Assembly (NCBI RefSeq): GCF_001013905.1 | Contig: NZ_LN831790.1 | Span: forward strand, 4,292,001 to 4,356,000 | Length of the DNA stretch: 64,000 nt | From: Streptomyces leeuwenhoekii | Lineage (GTDB): Bacteria > Actinomycetota > Actinomycetes > Streptomycetales > Streptomycetaceae | Direction of reading: 5' to 3' | In this document: positions 8,442-19,271 of the stretch, piece after piece | Layout of the letters: every line of letters starts with the position of its first letter | Numbering within the stretch: position 1 is the first letter of the stretch | Translations under genes and position numbers: made by a program | Notes under the pieces: model-generated | Seen by the model: the letters and a program-made list of their open reading frames with translations, nothing else | Told to the model about the DNA's origin: nothing | The model's database searches: none

Positions 8442-9308
8442 TCAGCCGGCCGCCACGGTCACCGGGGCGAACCGCCTGGTCCAGTCGCCGGGCAGCTCCG
8501 TGATGCCGTGGGTCATGACGTCGTTGAAGGCGACGGACGCGAGTCCGTGTTCCTTCACCCATGCGAGCAGGTCGGTGTGGCGTGCGTCGATGTCGGTGCG
8601 CAGTGGGCGGTCGGTGTGTGCGGCGAGCGAAGCGAGCAGAGCCTTCGCGGTCTGCGTGTCGCGGGCGATCAGCGGACCCACCACATGGGTGTCCATGTTC
8701 GGCCAGGCCGCCGCGTACCCGATGAGCCGGCCGTTCTCCTCGGCGACGCGGAGCTGATCGGCGAAGGCGGGCAGGCGGGTGACGATGTGCGTGCGATCGG
8801 TGCCGAACACTTCTTCGTCGAGCCGGAGGACGGCGGTCAGGTCATCCGCGGTGGCGGGTCGTGTCGCGACCCCCGGAGCTCCCCCCGGTGGGACGAGGTT
8901 TCCCATCACCATCTCCGCCCGTCCGCTGACCTTGAAGCCGAACTCCTCGTAGAGCGGACGGCCGTACGGGGTCGCGTGCAGGGTCATGGGGATCGTGCCC
9001 AGGGTGGTGAGGACGTGCCGCATCAGGTGTCGCCCCACTCCCCGGCGAGAGTGGCGCTCGGCGACCAGCACCATGCCGAGAGCGGCCAGCGAGGGGCGCT
9101 CGTGGGGCCCGTACAGGGTGACGACGCAGGCGGCGGCAAGTCCGCCGTCGGGGGCGTCGATGCCGTACCCCCTCCCGGCGGTGAGAAGGAAGCCCCACTT
9201 GTGTTCTTCGCGTGGCCACCCCCGGTCTTCGGACAGATCGGCGCAGGCGGTGAGGTCCCGCAGCGTCAGTCGGCGGATGGGCAGAGTGGTGAGGGAAGGA
9301 GTCGGCAC
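8442..9308 (-). CDS. Two-domain GNAT acetyltransferase
   Basis: 288 residues with an N-terminal GNAT domain (acetyl-CoA motif RHSRRGVGRHLMRHVL at about 85-100) and a C-terminal half resembling the YitH/Acetyltransf_18 arrangement (DDLTAVLRLDEEVFGTDR... LIGYAAAWPN). Substrate unknown. The start is uncertain: GTG 9308 places the first beta strand (LPIRRLTLRDL) at residue 8, while an in-frame ATG at 9380 would add 24 low-complexity residues. Neither has a good Shine-Dalgarno sequence. Confidence 0.88.
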   Translation of the reverse strand: MPTPSLTTLPIRRLTLRDLTACADLSEDRGWPREEHKWGFLLTAGRGYGIDAPDGGLAAACVVTLYGPHERPSLAALGMVLVAERHSRRGVGRHLMRHVLTTLGTIPMTLHATPYGRPLYEEFGFKVSGRAEMVMGNLVPPGGAPGVATRPATADDLTAVLRLDEEVFGTDRTHIVTRLPAFADQLRVAEENGRLIGYAAAWPNMDTHVVGPLIARDTQTAKALLASLAAHTDRPLRTDIDARHTDLLAWVKEHGLASVAFNDVMTHGITELPGDWTRRFAPVTVAAG

Positions 9309-9454
9309 GCAGGTCAGGCTGTCCGACGGGAGCCCTCGCCGTCCACCTGTTTCGACTGATGCGTACGAGCTTTCGGCCACGCCGTGGCCGTCATCCCGCC
9401 GGCCGGACGACGTGGGGGCCGACCGTGCGGCCGTAAGCCGGCGAAAGGCGGGCC

Positions 9455-9937
9455 TCAGCCGAGGTCGGGGGCGTGCAGAGCGCGCACCCCTTCGATGTTG
9501 CCGTCCAGATAGTGGCGCAGAGACAGCGGTACGAGGTGGACGGAGGCGATCCCGACCCGGGTGAAGGGCACCCGGACGATCTCGTACTGGCCCGCGGGCT
9601 GCTCGACCTCCGGCCCGTGCCGCAGCGACGGATTCATGGACTCCAGCCGGCAGACGAAGAAGTGCTGCACCTTCACACCGGTCGTGCCCTCGTCCTCACC
9701 GATGTGCTCCACGGTGTCCACGAAGCACGGGACCACGTCCGTGATCTTCGCGCCGAGCTCCTCGTACACCTCGCGGTGCAAGGCGTGGACGACGGTCGGA
9801 TCTCCCGGCTCGACCCCGCCGCCCGGAGTGACCCAGTAGGGATCGATGCCGGGTTTGGTGCGCTTGATCAGGATCAGGTCGTCACCGTCGAGCAGGACGG
9901 CACGGGCGGTGCGCTTGACCACGGGTCGGACGGTCAT
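9455..9937 (-). CDS. NUDIX hydrolase
   Basis: 160-residue Nudix pyrophosphatase that probably hydrolyses a nucleoside diphosphate derivative. The Nudix box is clear around residues 39-62: GGGVEPGDPTVVHALHREVYEELGA. The metal-binding REVYEE core is intact, while the position usually held by the first Glu of G-x5-E is Pro, a variation often tolerated. The C-terminal half with PEVEQPAGQYEIVRVPF is not diagnostic. A near-perfect parS site lies 22 bases upstream of the ATG. Confidence 0.92.
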   Translation of the reverse strand: MTVRPVVKRTARAVLLDGDDLILIKRTKPGIDPYWVTPGGGVEPGDPTVVHALHREVYEELGAKITDVVPCFVDTVEHIGEDEGTTGVKVQHFFVCRLESMNPSLRHGPEVEQPAGQYEIVRVPFTRVGIASVHLVPLSLRHYLDGNIEGVRALHAPDLG

Positions 9938-9958
9938 GGGAGAAATGTCGCCCGGCTG

Positions 9959-9972
9959 GTTCCACGTGAAAC
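9959..9972. other. parS: parS site with one mismatch
   Basis: GTTCCACGTGAAAC, one base off the ParB consensus (position 4). It lies upstream of the Nudix gene start, in the 95-base gap to the LysR-type regulator's 3' end. Confidence 0.7.
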
Positions 9973-10032
9973 ATCGCGCGCCGCCACGGTCCGAGCGGCG
10001 CGGACGACCGGCCCGGTGCCTCCGGACGCGGC

Positions 10033-10938
10033 TCAGTTCCAGTCGGCCGCCGCGCGGTGCAGCCGCTCATGGGCCCGCGCGATGTGCGGCAGCGCGAGGG
10101 TGCCCGTGCGGACGACGAGGAAGTACGTCCGCAGCGGCGGCACCGCCGGCTCGTGCAGGGCGACGACATCACCACGCTCCAGGGCGTCGGCGCACAGGTA
10201 GCGGGGCAGCACCGCGAGCCCCGCCCCGGCGGCCGCGCACGCCAGTACGGCCCGCAGGTCGGGGACGACGACGGTGCCCGGCCCGGCCGGGCGGGCGTCG
10301 AAGACGGAGGCCCAGTAACGGGAGACGAACGGCAGCGACTCGTGCACCTCGATCACGGGAACGTGATCCAGTGCGGGCGCACCGTTGCCGTCCAGCTTGC
10401 CGGCGCCGATCCGCTCCGCCCACGGCGGCGCCGCAACCAGCACGTGCTCCTCGTCGCACAGCGTCGTCGCCGTGAACAGCCCGCCCCTGGGCCGGGCCGT
10501 ACTGATGGCGAGATCGTGATGGCCGGCGGCCAGCCCGTCCAGGATCTCCTCCGCGTCGCCGAACGAGGCGCGCAGGGTGTAGCCCTGGCCATCGGCAGCG
10601 GTCAGCTCGGTGAGCGCCGGCAGCGCCCGCTCGGCGGTGAACTCGGGAGGACCGGCAAGGTGCAGCGTCCGTAAGGACGAGGCGTCGTCCAGACCGGTCT
10701 CGACTATCTCCACCAAGGCGTCCAGATGCGGGGCGGCCTTGTGCGCGAGCTCGTCCCCGATCGTGGTCGGCGTCACCCCGCGGGCCTGCCGCAGAAAGAG
10801 CGGGCGGCCGAGCTGCCGTTCCAGCGAGCGGATCTGTGAGGTGACGGCCGGCTGGGACAGGCCGAGCAGGGCCGCGGCCCGGGTGAAAGAGCCGGCCCGG
10901 TGCACGGTCACGAAGGTGCGCAGCAAGGCCAGATCCAC
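10033..10938 (-). CDS. LysR family transcriptional regulator
   Basis: 301-residue LysR-type regulator. The N-terminal winged HTH (VDLALLRTFVTVHRAGSFTRAAALLGLSQPAVTSQIRSLERQLG, residues 1-44) is textbook, followed by a type-2 periplasmic-binding effector domain. GTG 10938 begins exactly at the family start and has GGGGG about 8 bases upstream; ATG 10980 is an alternative. The next gene upstream is the cystathionine lyase, also on the minus strand and separated by a terminator, so no divergent target is visible and the regulon is unknown. Confidence 0.92.
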   Translation of the reverse strand: MDLALLRTFVTVHRAGSFTRAAALLGLSQPAVTSQIRSLERQLGRPLFLRQARGVTPTTIGDELAHKAAPHLDALVEIVETGLDDASSLRTLHLAGPPEFTAERALPALTELTAADGQGYTLRASFGDAEEILDGLAAGHHDLAISTARPRGGLFTATTLCDEEHVLVAAPPWAERIGAGKLDGNGAPALDHVPVIEVHESLPFVSRYWASVFDARPAGPGTVVVPDLRAVLACAAAGAGLAVLPRYLCADALERGDVVALHEPAVPPLRTYFLVVRTGTLALPHIARAHERLHRAAADWN

Positions 10939-11083
10939 AGTGACAACCCCCTTGGGCCGTCTGTACCCGGCCCCCGGCATCGTCCAACTATAAATATGTC
11001 GATAGGTCTCTGTCGCTACCGTGATTGGACACTGACACACAGTCAATTAGCCTTGTTCGCGCGGTTCTTCGCGCGCAGAACCG

Positions 11084-11122
11084 GGACGGTCCGAGCCACG
11101 AGGGGGGAGGCTCGGACCGTCC
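11084..11122. terminator. Terminator hairpin downstream of the cystathionine lyase gene
   Basis: A perfect 14-bp stem, GGACGGTCCGAGCC at 11084-11097 and its complement at 11109-11122, with an 11-base loop. It lies 47 bases beyond the stop codon. Confidence 0.82.
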
Positions 11123-11168
11123 GCCGTCCGTCTCAAGGCGCCGCACGACCGGCGCCGTACCCGCCCGG

Positions 11169-12377
11169 TCAGTCGGCGGACTCGTCCAGCGCCCGCAGCA
11201 GGTCCGCCACCAGATCCTCGGGGTCCTCCGCGCCGACCGAGAGGCGGATGAAGCCCTCCGGTACCGAGTCCCCGCCCCAGCGGCCGCGACGCTCGGCCGT
11301 GGACCGTACCCCGCCGAAGCTCGTGGCGTCGTCCACCAGCCGCAGCGCGTCGAGGAAACGGTCGGCACGCGCGCGCGTAGGCAGCGTGAAGGAGACCACG
11401 CACCCATAACGCCGCATCTGCTGAGAGGCGATCTTGTGCGAGGGGTCGTCGGGCAGCCCCGGGTAGCGCAGCCCGGAGACCTCGGGCCGTTCCCGGAGAG
11501 CCTCGGCGACCTTGAGCGCGGTGGAGTTCTGCCGTGCGACGCGCAGCTCCAGGGTGGCGATCGACCGGTGCGCCAGCCATGCCTCCATCGGCCCGGGGAT
11601 CGCCCCGACGATCTTGCGCCAGCGACGTACGGCGGTCATGGCCTCGGCGTCGCGGCCGGTGACGTACCCCAGGAGGATGTCGCCGTGGCCGGTGAGCTGC
11701 TTGGTGCCGCTGGCCACGGAGAAGTCGGCGCCGAGCTCCAGCGGGCGCTGCCCGAGCGGGGACGCGAGGGTGTTGTCGACCGCGACGAGGGCGCCCCGCG
11801 CGTGGGCCGCTTCGGCGAGCCGCCGCACGTCGCACACGTCCAGCCCCGGGTTCGACGGCGTCTCGATCCACAGCAGCTTGGCGCCGTCCAGGACGTCGAG
11901 CTGGGCGTCGCCCCCGGTCGGCGCGGTGCGCACCTCGACGCCGTACGCCTCCAACTGGGCACGCACCAGGGGCAGCACCTGATAGCCGTCAGAAGGCAGG
12001 ACGACCGCGTCTCCGGCGCGTAGCTGGGAGAAGAGCACCGACGAGATCGCGGCCATGCCCGAGGCGAACACGAGCGTCTCGACGTCGTCCCGCCCGGGCG
12101 CCTCCAGCTCGCCGATGGCGCGCTCCAGCAGGGTCCACGTCGGGTTCTCGTCGCGGCCGTAGGTGTACGGCCCGGTGGGGTCGCCCGGCAGATGGAAGTG
12201 CGCGGCGAACACGGGGCCGGGCAGGGTCGGCTCGTGCTTCACCGGCTCCGGCAGTCCGGCCCGCACCGCGCGCGTGCCGTCACCGGTGCGGCCCGCGGCG
12301 TTCCCGCCGTCCACCGCTTGGAAGTGCTGCCCCTGCTGCCGCGTACCGCCCCCGGTGTCAGTAGCAGAATCGTTCAT
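11169..12377 (-). CDS. Cystathionine gamma-lyase family PLP enzyme
   Basis: Cys/Met-metabolism PLP-dependent enzyme (PF01053) of 402 residues. The phosphate-binding YGR is at 73-75 (YTYGRDENPTW), the FASGMAA loop at 104-110, and the PLP lysine in SGTKQLTGHGD is K226. The reaction is most likely cleavage of cystathionine to cysteine, ammonia and 2-oxobutyrate; gamma-synthase or methionine lyase cannot be excluded. Residues 1-35 are a low-complexity extension. The ATG overlaps the stop of the tyrosine phosphatase gene by 4 bases (ATGA), so the two are translationally coupled. Confidence 0.92.
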   Translation of the reverse strand: MNDSATDTGGGTRQQGQHFQAVDGGNAAGRTGDGTRAVRAGLPEPVKHEPTLPGPVFAAHFHLPGDPTGPYTYGRDENPTWTLLERAIGELEAPGRDDVETLVFASGMAAISSVLFSQLRAGDAVVLPSDGYQVLPLVRAQLEAYGVEVRTAPTGGDAQLDVLDGAKLLWIETPSNPGLDVCDVRRLAEAAHARGALVAVDNTLASPLGQRPLELGADFSVASGTKQLTGHGDILLGYVTGRDAEAMTAVRRWRKIVGAIPGPMEAWLAHRSIATLELRVARQNSTALKVAEALRERPEVSGLRYPGLPDDPSHKIASQQMRRYGCVVSFTLPTRARADRFLDALRLVDDATSFGGVRSTAERRGRWGGDSVPEGFIRLSVGAEDPEDLVADLLRALDESAD

Positions 12378-12868
12378 GCCGCCCGTCCTTCCACGTGCTC
12401 GCGTACGGCGGCGAGCAGACCGACGCTCGCCGTCTCCACCATCTCAAGGCACTCCGCGAAGCCGTCCATGCCCCCGTAGTACGGGTCGGGCACGTCGAGG
12501 TCGCCGCCGTGGGCCGCGGGATCGTACGAGCGCAGCAGCCGCACCTTGGCCGCGTCCTGCTCGGTGGGCGCGAGACGGCGCAGCGCCCGGAGGTGACCGG
12601 CGTCGAGGGCGATGACCAGGTCCAGCCGGGAGAACCAGGACGGCTGGAACTGCCGGGCCGTGTGATCGAGGTCGTAGGCGTGGTCCGCCAGGACGGCCAG
12701 GGTGCGCGGGTCGGCGTCCTCCCCCTCGTGCCAGCCGCCGGTGCCGGCGCTGTCCACCTCCACCTCGTCCTCCAGCCCGGCCTCCGCGACACGCGCGCGG
12801 AAGACCGCCTCGGCCATCGGGGAGCGGCAGATGTTGCCGGTGCACACGAAACAGACGCGGTAGGTCAT
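12374..12868 (-). CDS. Low-molecular-weight protein tyrosine phosphatase
   Basis: 164-residue cytosolic phosphatase. The P-loop CX5R is VC9TGNICR15S, close to the N-terminus as in the LMW-PTP family, and the general-acid loop VPDPYYGG (Asp-Pro-Tyr-Tyr) is at about residues 120-127. It resembles Streptomyces PtpA. It sits in the middle of an apparent operon: 4 bases from the holin-like gene upstream and overlapping the cystathionine lyase downstream. Why a phosphatase is coupled to sulfur-amino-acid metabolism is not evident. Confidence 0.95.
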   Translation of the reverse strand: MTYRVCFVCTGNICRSPMAEAVFRARVAEAGLEDEVEVDSAGTGGWHEGEDADPRTLAVLADHAYDLDHTARQFQPSWFSRLDLVIALDAGHLRALRRLAPTEQDAAKVRLLRSYDPAAHGGDLDVPDPYYGGMDGFAECLEMVETASVGLLAAVREHVEGRAA

Positions 12869-12872
12869 CGGT

Positions 12873-13247
12873 TCAGTCCTTGTCGGGGAGGACCACGTTC
12901 AGGGCCCAGGAGACGACCGAGACGATCAGGCCGCCCAGGACCGCGGTCCAGAATCCCTCCACATGGAAGCTCAGGTCCAGTTTGTCGGCCAGCCACGAGG
13001 TGAGCAGCAGCATGAGCGCGTTCACCACCAGGGTGAACAGGCCGAGGGTCAGGACGAACAGGGGGAGGGTCAGCGTCGTCACGACCGGCTTGACCAGAAG
13101 GTTGACCAGACCGAAGACGAGGGCGACGAGGATCAGCGTCCCGGCCTTCTTGCCGGTGCTGTCCCCGGTCAGGGTGATCTTGTCGAGCAGCCAGACGGCG
13201 ACCGCGAGCGCACCCGCGTTGGCGATCGTCTTGACTAGGAAATTCAT
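12873..13247 (-). CDS. Small four-helix membrane protein, phage holin superfamily IV (PF04020)
   Basis: 124-residue membrane protein with four predicted hydrophobic segments (about residues 5-22, 35-55, 60-82, 95-118), matching the mycobacterial-type 4-TMS holin-like family that is common in actinomycete chromosomes. The function is not established; the name does not imply a prophage, and none surrounds it. Adjacent ATGs at 13250 and 13247 are both possible starts. It is the first gene of the operon with the tyrosine phosphatase and lyase, and is divergent from the cupin gene. Confidence 0.88.
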   Translation of the reverse strand: MNFLVKTIANAGALAVAVWLLDKITLTGDSTGKKAGTLILVALVFGLVNLLVKPVVTTLTLPLFVLTLGLFTLVVNALMLLLTSWLADKLDLSFHVEGFWTAVLGGLIVSVVSWALNVVLPDKD

Positions 13248-13309
13248 CATGTGTCTGATCGTGGCAGACGTGATCGGATCCGAGCGGGGAGACAGGGGCG
13301 GACAGGGCG

Positions 13310-13627
13310 ATGAAGGCATTCCGGCTGGACGAACTGGAGGCCGAGCGGGCCGCCAACGACGGGGCGTACCTCCAGTTCCTGCGGGAGCGGAACATGTCGG
13401 TCGGCCTGTACGCCCTCGACGCTGGCCAGCCCGACCCGCAGCAGCCGCACGGCCAGGACGAGGTGTACTTCGTCGTCAGCGGCCGGGCCTCGCTCACCGT
13501 CGGCCTGGAGACGACCGAAGTGGCCCGCGGCAGCGTGGTCTACGTGCCCGCCGGGGTCGCTCACAAGTTCCACCACATCAGCGAGGACCTGCGGGTGCTG
13601 GTGGTCTTCTCTCCGCCGGAGAGCTGA
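13310..13627 (+). CDS. Cupin domain protein
   Basis: 105-residue single-domain cupin (small beta-barrel). Cupin motif 1 is PHGQDEVYFVVSGRASLTV at about residues 46-64 with metal ligands H47, E51 and possibly D50; motif 2 is GSVVYVPAGVAHKFHHI (74-90) with H86. A metal-binding isomerase, dioxygenase or sugar-binding role is possible; nothing in the neighbourhood decides it. The gene is divergent from the holin-like operon, 62 bases away. Confidence 0.9.
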   Translation: MKAFRLDELEAERAANDGAYLQFLRERNMSVGLYALDAGQPDPQQPHGQDEVYFVVSGRASLTVGLETTEVARGSVVYVPAGVAHKFHHISEDLRVLVVFSPPES

Positions 13628-13765
13628 GCCTCCGTCTCGGAGTTCCCCAGGCCCCTAGGGGACCGGTCAGGGGAGGACAAGGGTGCCGGGCCCCCGCCCG
13701 GGCCTCCTTCGGTCCTAGCATCGAATCCAGGACATGTGACCGGCGGAGAGGTGAGGACGAAGGCG

Positions 13766-13978
13766 ATGCGAGAGATCTTCGCGGGACTGCCGTGGTGGGT
13801 GAAGTGGATCGCGGTGCCGGTCATCGCCTTGGTCGTGTTCGGCGGGCTGATAGCCAGCGTGGTGGGTTTCCTGGTCGGGCTGCTCTTCAAGGTGCTGGTC
13901 TTCGTCGCGCTGGTCGGCGGTTTGATCTACGTCGTGCGGAAGTTCACGACGCGTTCCTCGTCCCGCAGCGACTGGTGA
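13766..13978 (+). CDS. Small membrane protein (DUF5326-like)
   Basis: About 70 residues: a short amphipathic start (MREIFAGLPWWVKWIAVPV), two hydrophobic segments (about residues 12-34 and 38-58) and a basic, serine-rich tail. It resembles a Streptomyces-specific family of unknown function, sometimes called DUF5326. ATG 13766 is preferred; in-frame GTGs at 13736 and 13751 are alternatives. It lies between the cupin and the ssgR-like regulator, and a membrane role during hyphal growth can only be guessed. Confidence 0.8.
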   Translation: MREIFAGLPWWVKWIAVPVIALVVFGGLIASVVGFLVGLLFKVLVFVALVGGLIYVVRKFTTRSSSRSDW

Positions 13979-14178
13979 GGGACCTGGGGCACCGGTGAGC
14001 GGTAACAGGAATCACCGGTTCCCTCGTGCGAGGGAGGTTTTCCGGACAGGCGGTCTGCGGGTGGGAGCGGACGGCTAGAGTCCGGAAACTCCACGCGGGG
14101 GCGACCCCGCGAGCGAAGTACCTCCCCGGCCCGTGTCTCCCCGCACGGGCTGCCCCCTCGCGCTCCGGGAGTGATCCT

Positions 14179-15012
14179 TTGGCCACGGCTGACACCCCAT
14201 CCGCCGAACTGCACCCCACCCCCGTGCGGCCCCCTTCGGCGCCACGCGCCGTGGACCGCGCCCGCTCGGCGACCCTCATCGGCTCGGTGCAGCGCGCTAT
14301 GCGCCTGCTGGAGCGCGTGGCCGGGCACGCGCACGGAGCCCCCGCCAAGCAACTGGCCCGGGAGACCGGGCTGGCCCTCCCCACGGCGTACCATCTGCTG
14401 CGCACCCTCGTCCACGAGGGCTATCTGCGCCGGGAGAAAGGGCTCTTCTTCCTCGGTGAGGCGGCCGAGCGGCTCGCCGCCGGCGGAGCCCAGCAGAAAC
14501 GTCGCAGCACGGTCATCGACGCGCTCGCCTGCTGGCGGGACACCATCGGCGTACCCGTGTACTACGCCATGTACCGCGACGGCGACATCCACGTCATGTG
14601 CGTTTCCGACACCCCGGGCAACCCGGCGGTCGAGGAGTGGGCCGACTTCCGCGAGACCGGGCACGCGCACGCCATCGGGCAGTGCCTGCTGTCCCAGCTC
14701 GACGAGGAAGCCCGCCGGGACCATCTCGACCGGTATCCGGTCCAGCCGGTCACGCCTTACACGGTGGGTGACGACCACAGCCTGCTGAAGCGGCTGGAGC
14801 GCGCGCGGCGCATGGAACCGGTCGTCGAGCGCCAGGAGTACGCGCTCGGCACGGTGTGCGCGGCGATCCCCATCACCCTGGGCACCACGGCCGCGACGAT
14901 GGCCATTTCCCTGCCCGCCCAGGATGCCGATCGGCTGCTGTCCGCGGTGCGGCAACTTCAGCAGGAGGTGGGCCGCCATCTTGGGTCGCTCGCGATCTCT
15001 ATCAGTATCTGA
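14179..15012 (+). CDS. ssgR: IclR family regulator, SsgR-like activator of ssgA
   Basis: IclR-type regulator of about 277 residues: winged HTH at about 35-95 (SVQRAMRLLERVAGHAHGAPAKQLARETGLALPTAYHLLRTL) and a C-terminal effector domain. It lies directly upstream of an ssgA gene in the same orientation, the arrangement in which S. coelicolor SsgR activates ssgA during sporulation-specific cell division, so the assignment rests on family plus context. The start is uncertain: TTG 14179 with GGGAG about 10 bases upstream is chosen because the protein then begins at the usual position; an in-frame ATG at 14026 would add 51 unlikely residues. Confidence 0.88.
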   Translation: MATADTPSAELHPTPVRPPSAPRAVDRARSATLIGSVQRAMRLLERVAGHAHGAPAKQLARETGLALPTAYHLLRTLVHEGYLRREKGLFFLGEAAERLAAGGAQQKRRSTVIDALACWRDTIGVPVYYAMYRDGDIHVMCVSDTPGNPAVEEWADFRETGHAHAIGQCLLSQLDEEARRDHLDRYPVQPVTPYTVGDDHSLLKRLERARRMEPVVERQEYALGTVCAAIPITLGTTAATMAISLPAQDADRLLSAVRQLQQEVGRHLGSLAISISI

Positions 15013-15111
15013 AAACTCACTCCTTGTGATCTGGTGTGTACGTTCAGCAAGATGCCAGCAGTGTCAGAGGTTTGATTCCCGGCCAGTCGACGGCGAACGA
15101 CGGGGTACATG

Positions 15112-15549
15112 ATGCGCGAGTCCGTACAGGCAGAAGTCATGATGAGCTTTCTCGTGTCCGAGGAGCTCTCCTTCCGCATCCCGGTGGAGTTGCGCTATGA
15201 GACCTGTGATCCCTATGCCGTGCGGCTGACTTTCCATTTGCCCGGTGACGCACCGGTGACCTGGGCTTTCGGACGTGAACTGCTGATCGACGGGGTGGGC
15301 CGCCCGTGTGGTGAGGGCGATGTGCGTATTACCCCCGTGGAGCCCGAAGCCCTCGGTGAGGTGCTGATCCGGCTTCAGGTCGGCAGCGACCAGGCGTTGT
15401 TCCGCTCCTCTTCGGCACCGCTCGTGGCCTTCCTCGACCGCACCGACAAGCTGGTGCCGCTGGGCCAGGAGGGCTCGCTCGCCGATTTCGACGCCCACCT
15501 CGACGAGGCTCTGGACCGCATCCTGGCGGAGGAACAGAGCACCGGCTGA
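15112..15549 (+). CDS. ssgA: Sporulation-specific cell division activator SsgA
   Basis: Actinomycete-specific SsgA-like protein (SALP) of about 145 residues. The core SFLVSEELSFRIPVELRYETCDPYAVRLTFHL and PVTWAFGRELLIDGVGRPCGEGDVRI is typical of SsgA itself. In Streptomyces it stimulates septum and branch formation and, with SsgB, localises FtsZ for sporulation. Tandem ATGs at 15109 and 15112 are possible starts with GGGG just upstream; an internal start at MSFLVSEE would give the shorter form known from S. griseus. The upstream gene is its likely activator ssgR. A terminator overlaps the stop codon. Confidence 0.93.
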   Translation: MRESVQAEVMMSFLVSEELSFRIPVELRYETCDPYAVRLTFHLPGDAPVTWAFGRELLIDGVGRPCGEGDVRITPVEPEALGEVLIRLQVGSDQALFRSSSAPLVAFLDRTDKLVPLGQEGSLADFDAHLDEALDRILAEEQSTG

Positions 15550-15588
15550 AGCGTTACGCCAACCGTGGGACGGAGGCGTAACGCTTCA
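15547..15588 (+). terminator. Terminator hairpin at the ssgA stop codon
   Basis: A perfect 14-bp stem, TGAAGCGTTACGCC at 15547-15560 and its complement at 15575-15588. The 5' arm includes the ssgA stop codon. It separates ssgA from the convergent YibE/F gene and probably serves both. Confidence 0.85.
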
Positions 15589-15598
15589 CCGCCCGGCC

Positions 15599-17011
15599 TC
15601 AGCGCTTGCGGCGCCGTCCTCGTCCGCCGCGGGCCGGCCCGGCACCGGCGCCCTGCGCCGCGCCTTCCCGCCCGGTGCGGTCGGCCGAGACCACCAGGGC
15701 CGCGAGGGCCGTGGTGACCGGCACCGACGCCACCAGGCCGATCGAGCCGACCAGCGTGCGGACGATCTCCTCCGCGACGAGCTCACTGTTGGCGACCGTT
15801 CCGACGCTGCTCTGCGCGATCGAGAACAGCAGCAGCAGCGGCAGCGCGGCGCCCGCGTAAGCGAGGACGAGCGTGTTGACGACGGACGCGATGTGGTCAC
15901 GGCCGATCCGGATGGCCGCGCGGTACAGCCCGCGCCAGCCCATCGAGGGGTTGGCCTCGTGCAGTTCCCAGACTGCCGAGGTCTGCGTGACGGTCACGTC
16001 GTCCAGGACACCGAGGGAACCGATGATCACACCGGCCAGCAGCAGGCCGCTCATGTCGATGGTCGGATACAGGCCGTGGATCAGGCCCGTGTTGTCGTCC
16101 GTGTTGCCCGTGAGGGCGGCCCAGTCGATGAACAGCGACCCCAGCAGACCGATCAGCAGCAGGGAGATCAGGGTGCCGAGCACCGCCACGGAGGTTCGGG
16201 CCGACAGGCCGTGGCACAGGTACAGGGCGATCAGCATGATGGCGCTCGACCCCACCACGGCCACCAGCAGCGGGTTCGAGCCCTGCAGGATCGCCGGGAG
16301 GATGAAGAAGTTCAGCACCAGGAAGCTGATGGCCAGGGCGACCAGCGCCATGACACCCCGCAGCCGCCCGACGACCACGACGGCGAGCGCGAAGATCCCG
16401 GCCAGCAGCGCCATCGGCAGCCGCCTGTTGATGTCGGCGACCGAGTACTGCAGGTCCCTCGGCGCCGAGGGCTCGTAGGCGACCACGACCTTCTGGCCCT
16501 GATCCAACTGCCGGGACTGGTCGGGCTGCACGATCTCGGTGAACGTCCGGCCCTTGTCCTTGCCGGTGTCGACCCGGATCGTCGCCTTCTTGCAGGTCCC
16601 GCCCGCTTGTTGCACCGCGGAGGACCCCTCGGCGGTGGAGGTGTCCCCGGTGGGCGGGACACCCGAGGCGTTGACGTCCTTGCAGCTCACCTCGAGCACC
16701 CGGGTGACCGTGGCCTGCTCCGTCTGCCGGTCGAATCCGACGCCGGTGCGTTCGTGCGGAGGCGCACCGCCCGGCCACAGCACCGCGAGCCCGACCACCA
16801 CCGCCACGGCGAACGGGATGAGGACCGCCGCGATGACCTTGCGCAGGTGCCGGGAGACCGGAGCCGCGGGGCCGTGGCCGTGCCCATGCCCGTGCGAGTG
16901 CCCATGGCCGCCCCCGGGCCCGTGTCCGCCCCCGGACCCGGGGCCGCTGCCGGCGCCCGGGTCATGAGGCGGGTCGGGTGGGGGATAGGGGGGATGCTGC
17001 GTCGTGGTCAC
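15599..17011 (-). CDS. YibE/F family membrane protein
   Basis: 470-residue YibE/F-like integral membrane protein (PF07907). After a Gly/His/Pro-rich cytoplasmic tail (about residues 20-50, alternating G-H) there is one TM helix, an extracytoplasmic domain of about 110 residues with a CKDV...CKKATI cysteine pair, then about seven TM segments and an Arg-rich C-terminus. The transported substrate, if any, is unknown. The GTG start lies 254 bases from thiC, which is divergent. The histidine-rich tail could bind metal or simply be repetitive. Confidence 0.9.
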   Translation of the reverse strand: MTTTQHPPYPPPDPPHDPGAGSGPGSGGGHGPGGGHGHSHGHGHGHGPAAPVSRHLRKVIAAVLIPFAVAVVVGLAVLWPGGAPPHERTGVGFDRQTEQATVTRVLEVSCKDVNASGVPPTGDTSTAEGSSAVQQAGGTCKKATIRVDTGKDKGRTFTEIVQPDQSRQLDQGQKVVVAYEPSAPRDLQYSVADINRRLPMALLAGIFALAVVVVGRLRGVMALVALAISFLVLNFFILPAILQGSNPLLVAVVGSSAIMLIALYLCHGLSARTSVAVLGTLISLLLIGLLGSLFIDWAALTGNTDDNTGLIHGLYPTIDMSGLLLAGVIIGSLGVLDDVTVTQTSAVWELHEANPSMGWRGLYRAAIRIGRDHIASVVNTLVLAYAGAALPLLLLFSIAQSSVGTVANSELVAEEIVRTLVGSIGLVASVPVTTALAALVVSADRTGREGAAQGAGAGPARGGRGRRRKR

Positions 17012-17091
17012 CGACCGATCATCGCAAGAACCAGGGGGGCCCTCTGTTCACCGCGCCCGAAGTGACGCTAGCGTGGAGTCACCTTTGTACA

Positions 17092-19058
<1,967 letters not shown>

Positions 19059-19271
19059 CCGCACGTCTCCCTGCGGGGGACCGACCTCGCGTCTCCTGAG
19101 GGGACAGGGCCGGTGGAGTGACGAGGGGGCGGTCCTCCGACCGCCCTCTCCCTCCGCCGCCCTCGCTCGCCTCCCGCCCGGCAACCTTCTCCGCGTGTCC
19201 GCACCCGGCAGCCCCGCCCGGCGGTCCGTCGGCCCCGTGGGTCTCGCGGCGGTCCGGACCCGCACCGGCCG

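Noticed and set aside
12873..13247. Prophage remnant suggested by the holin family name
   Set aside because: The family is common in actinomycete chromosomes and no phage genes, att sites or composition shift surround it.
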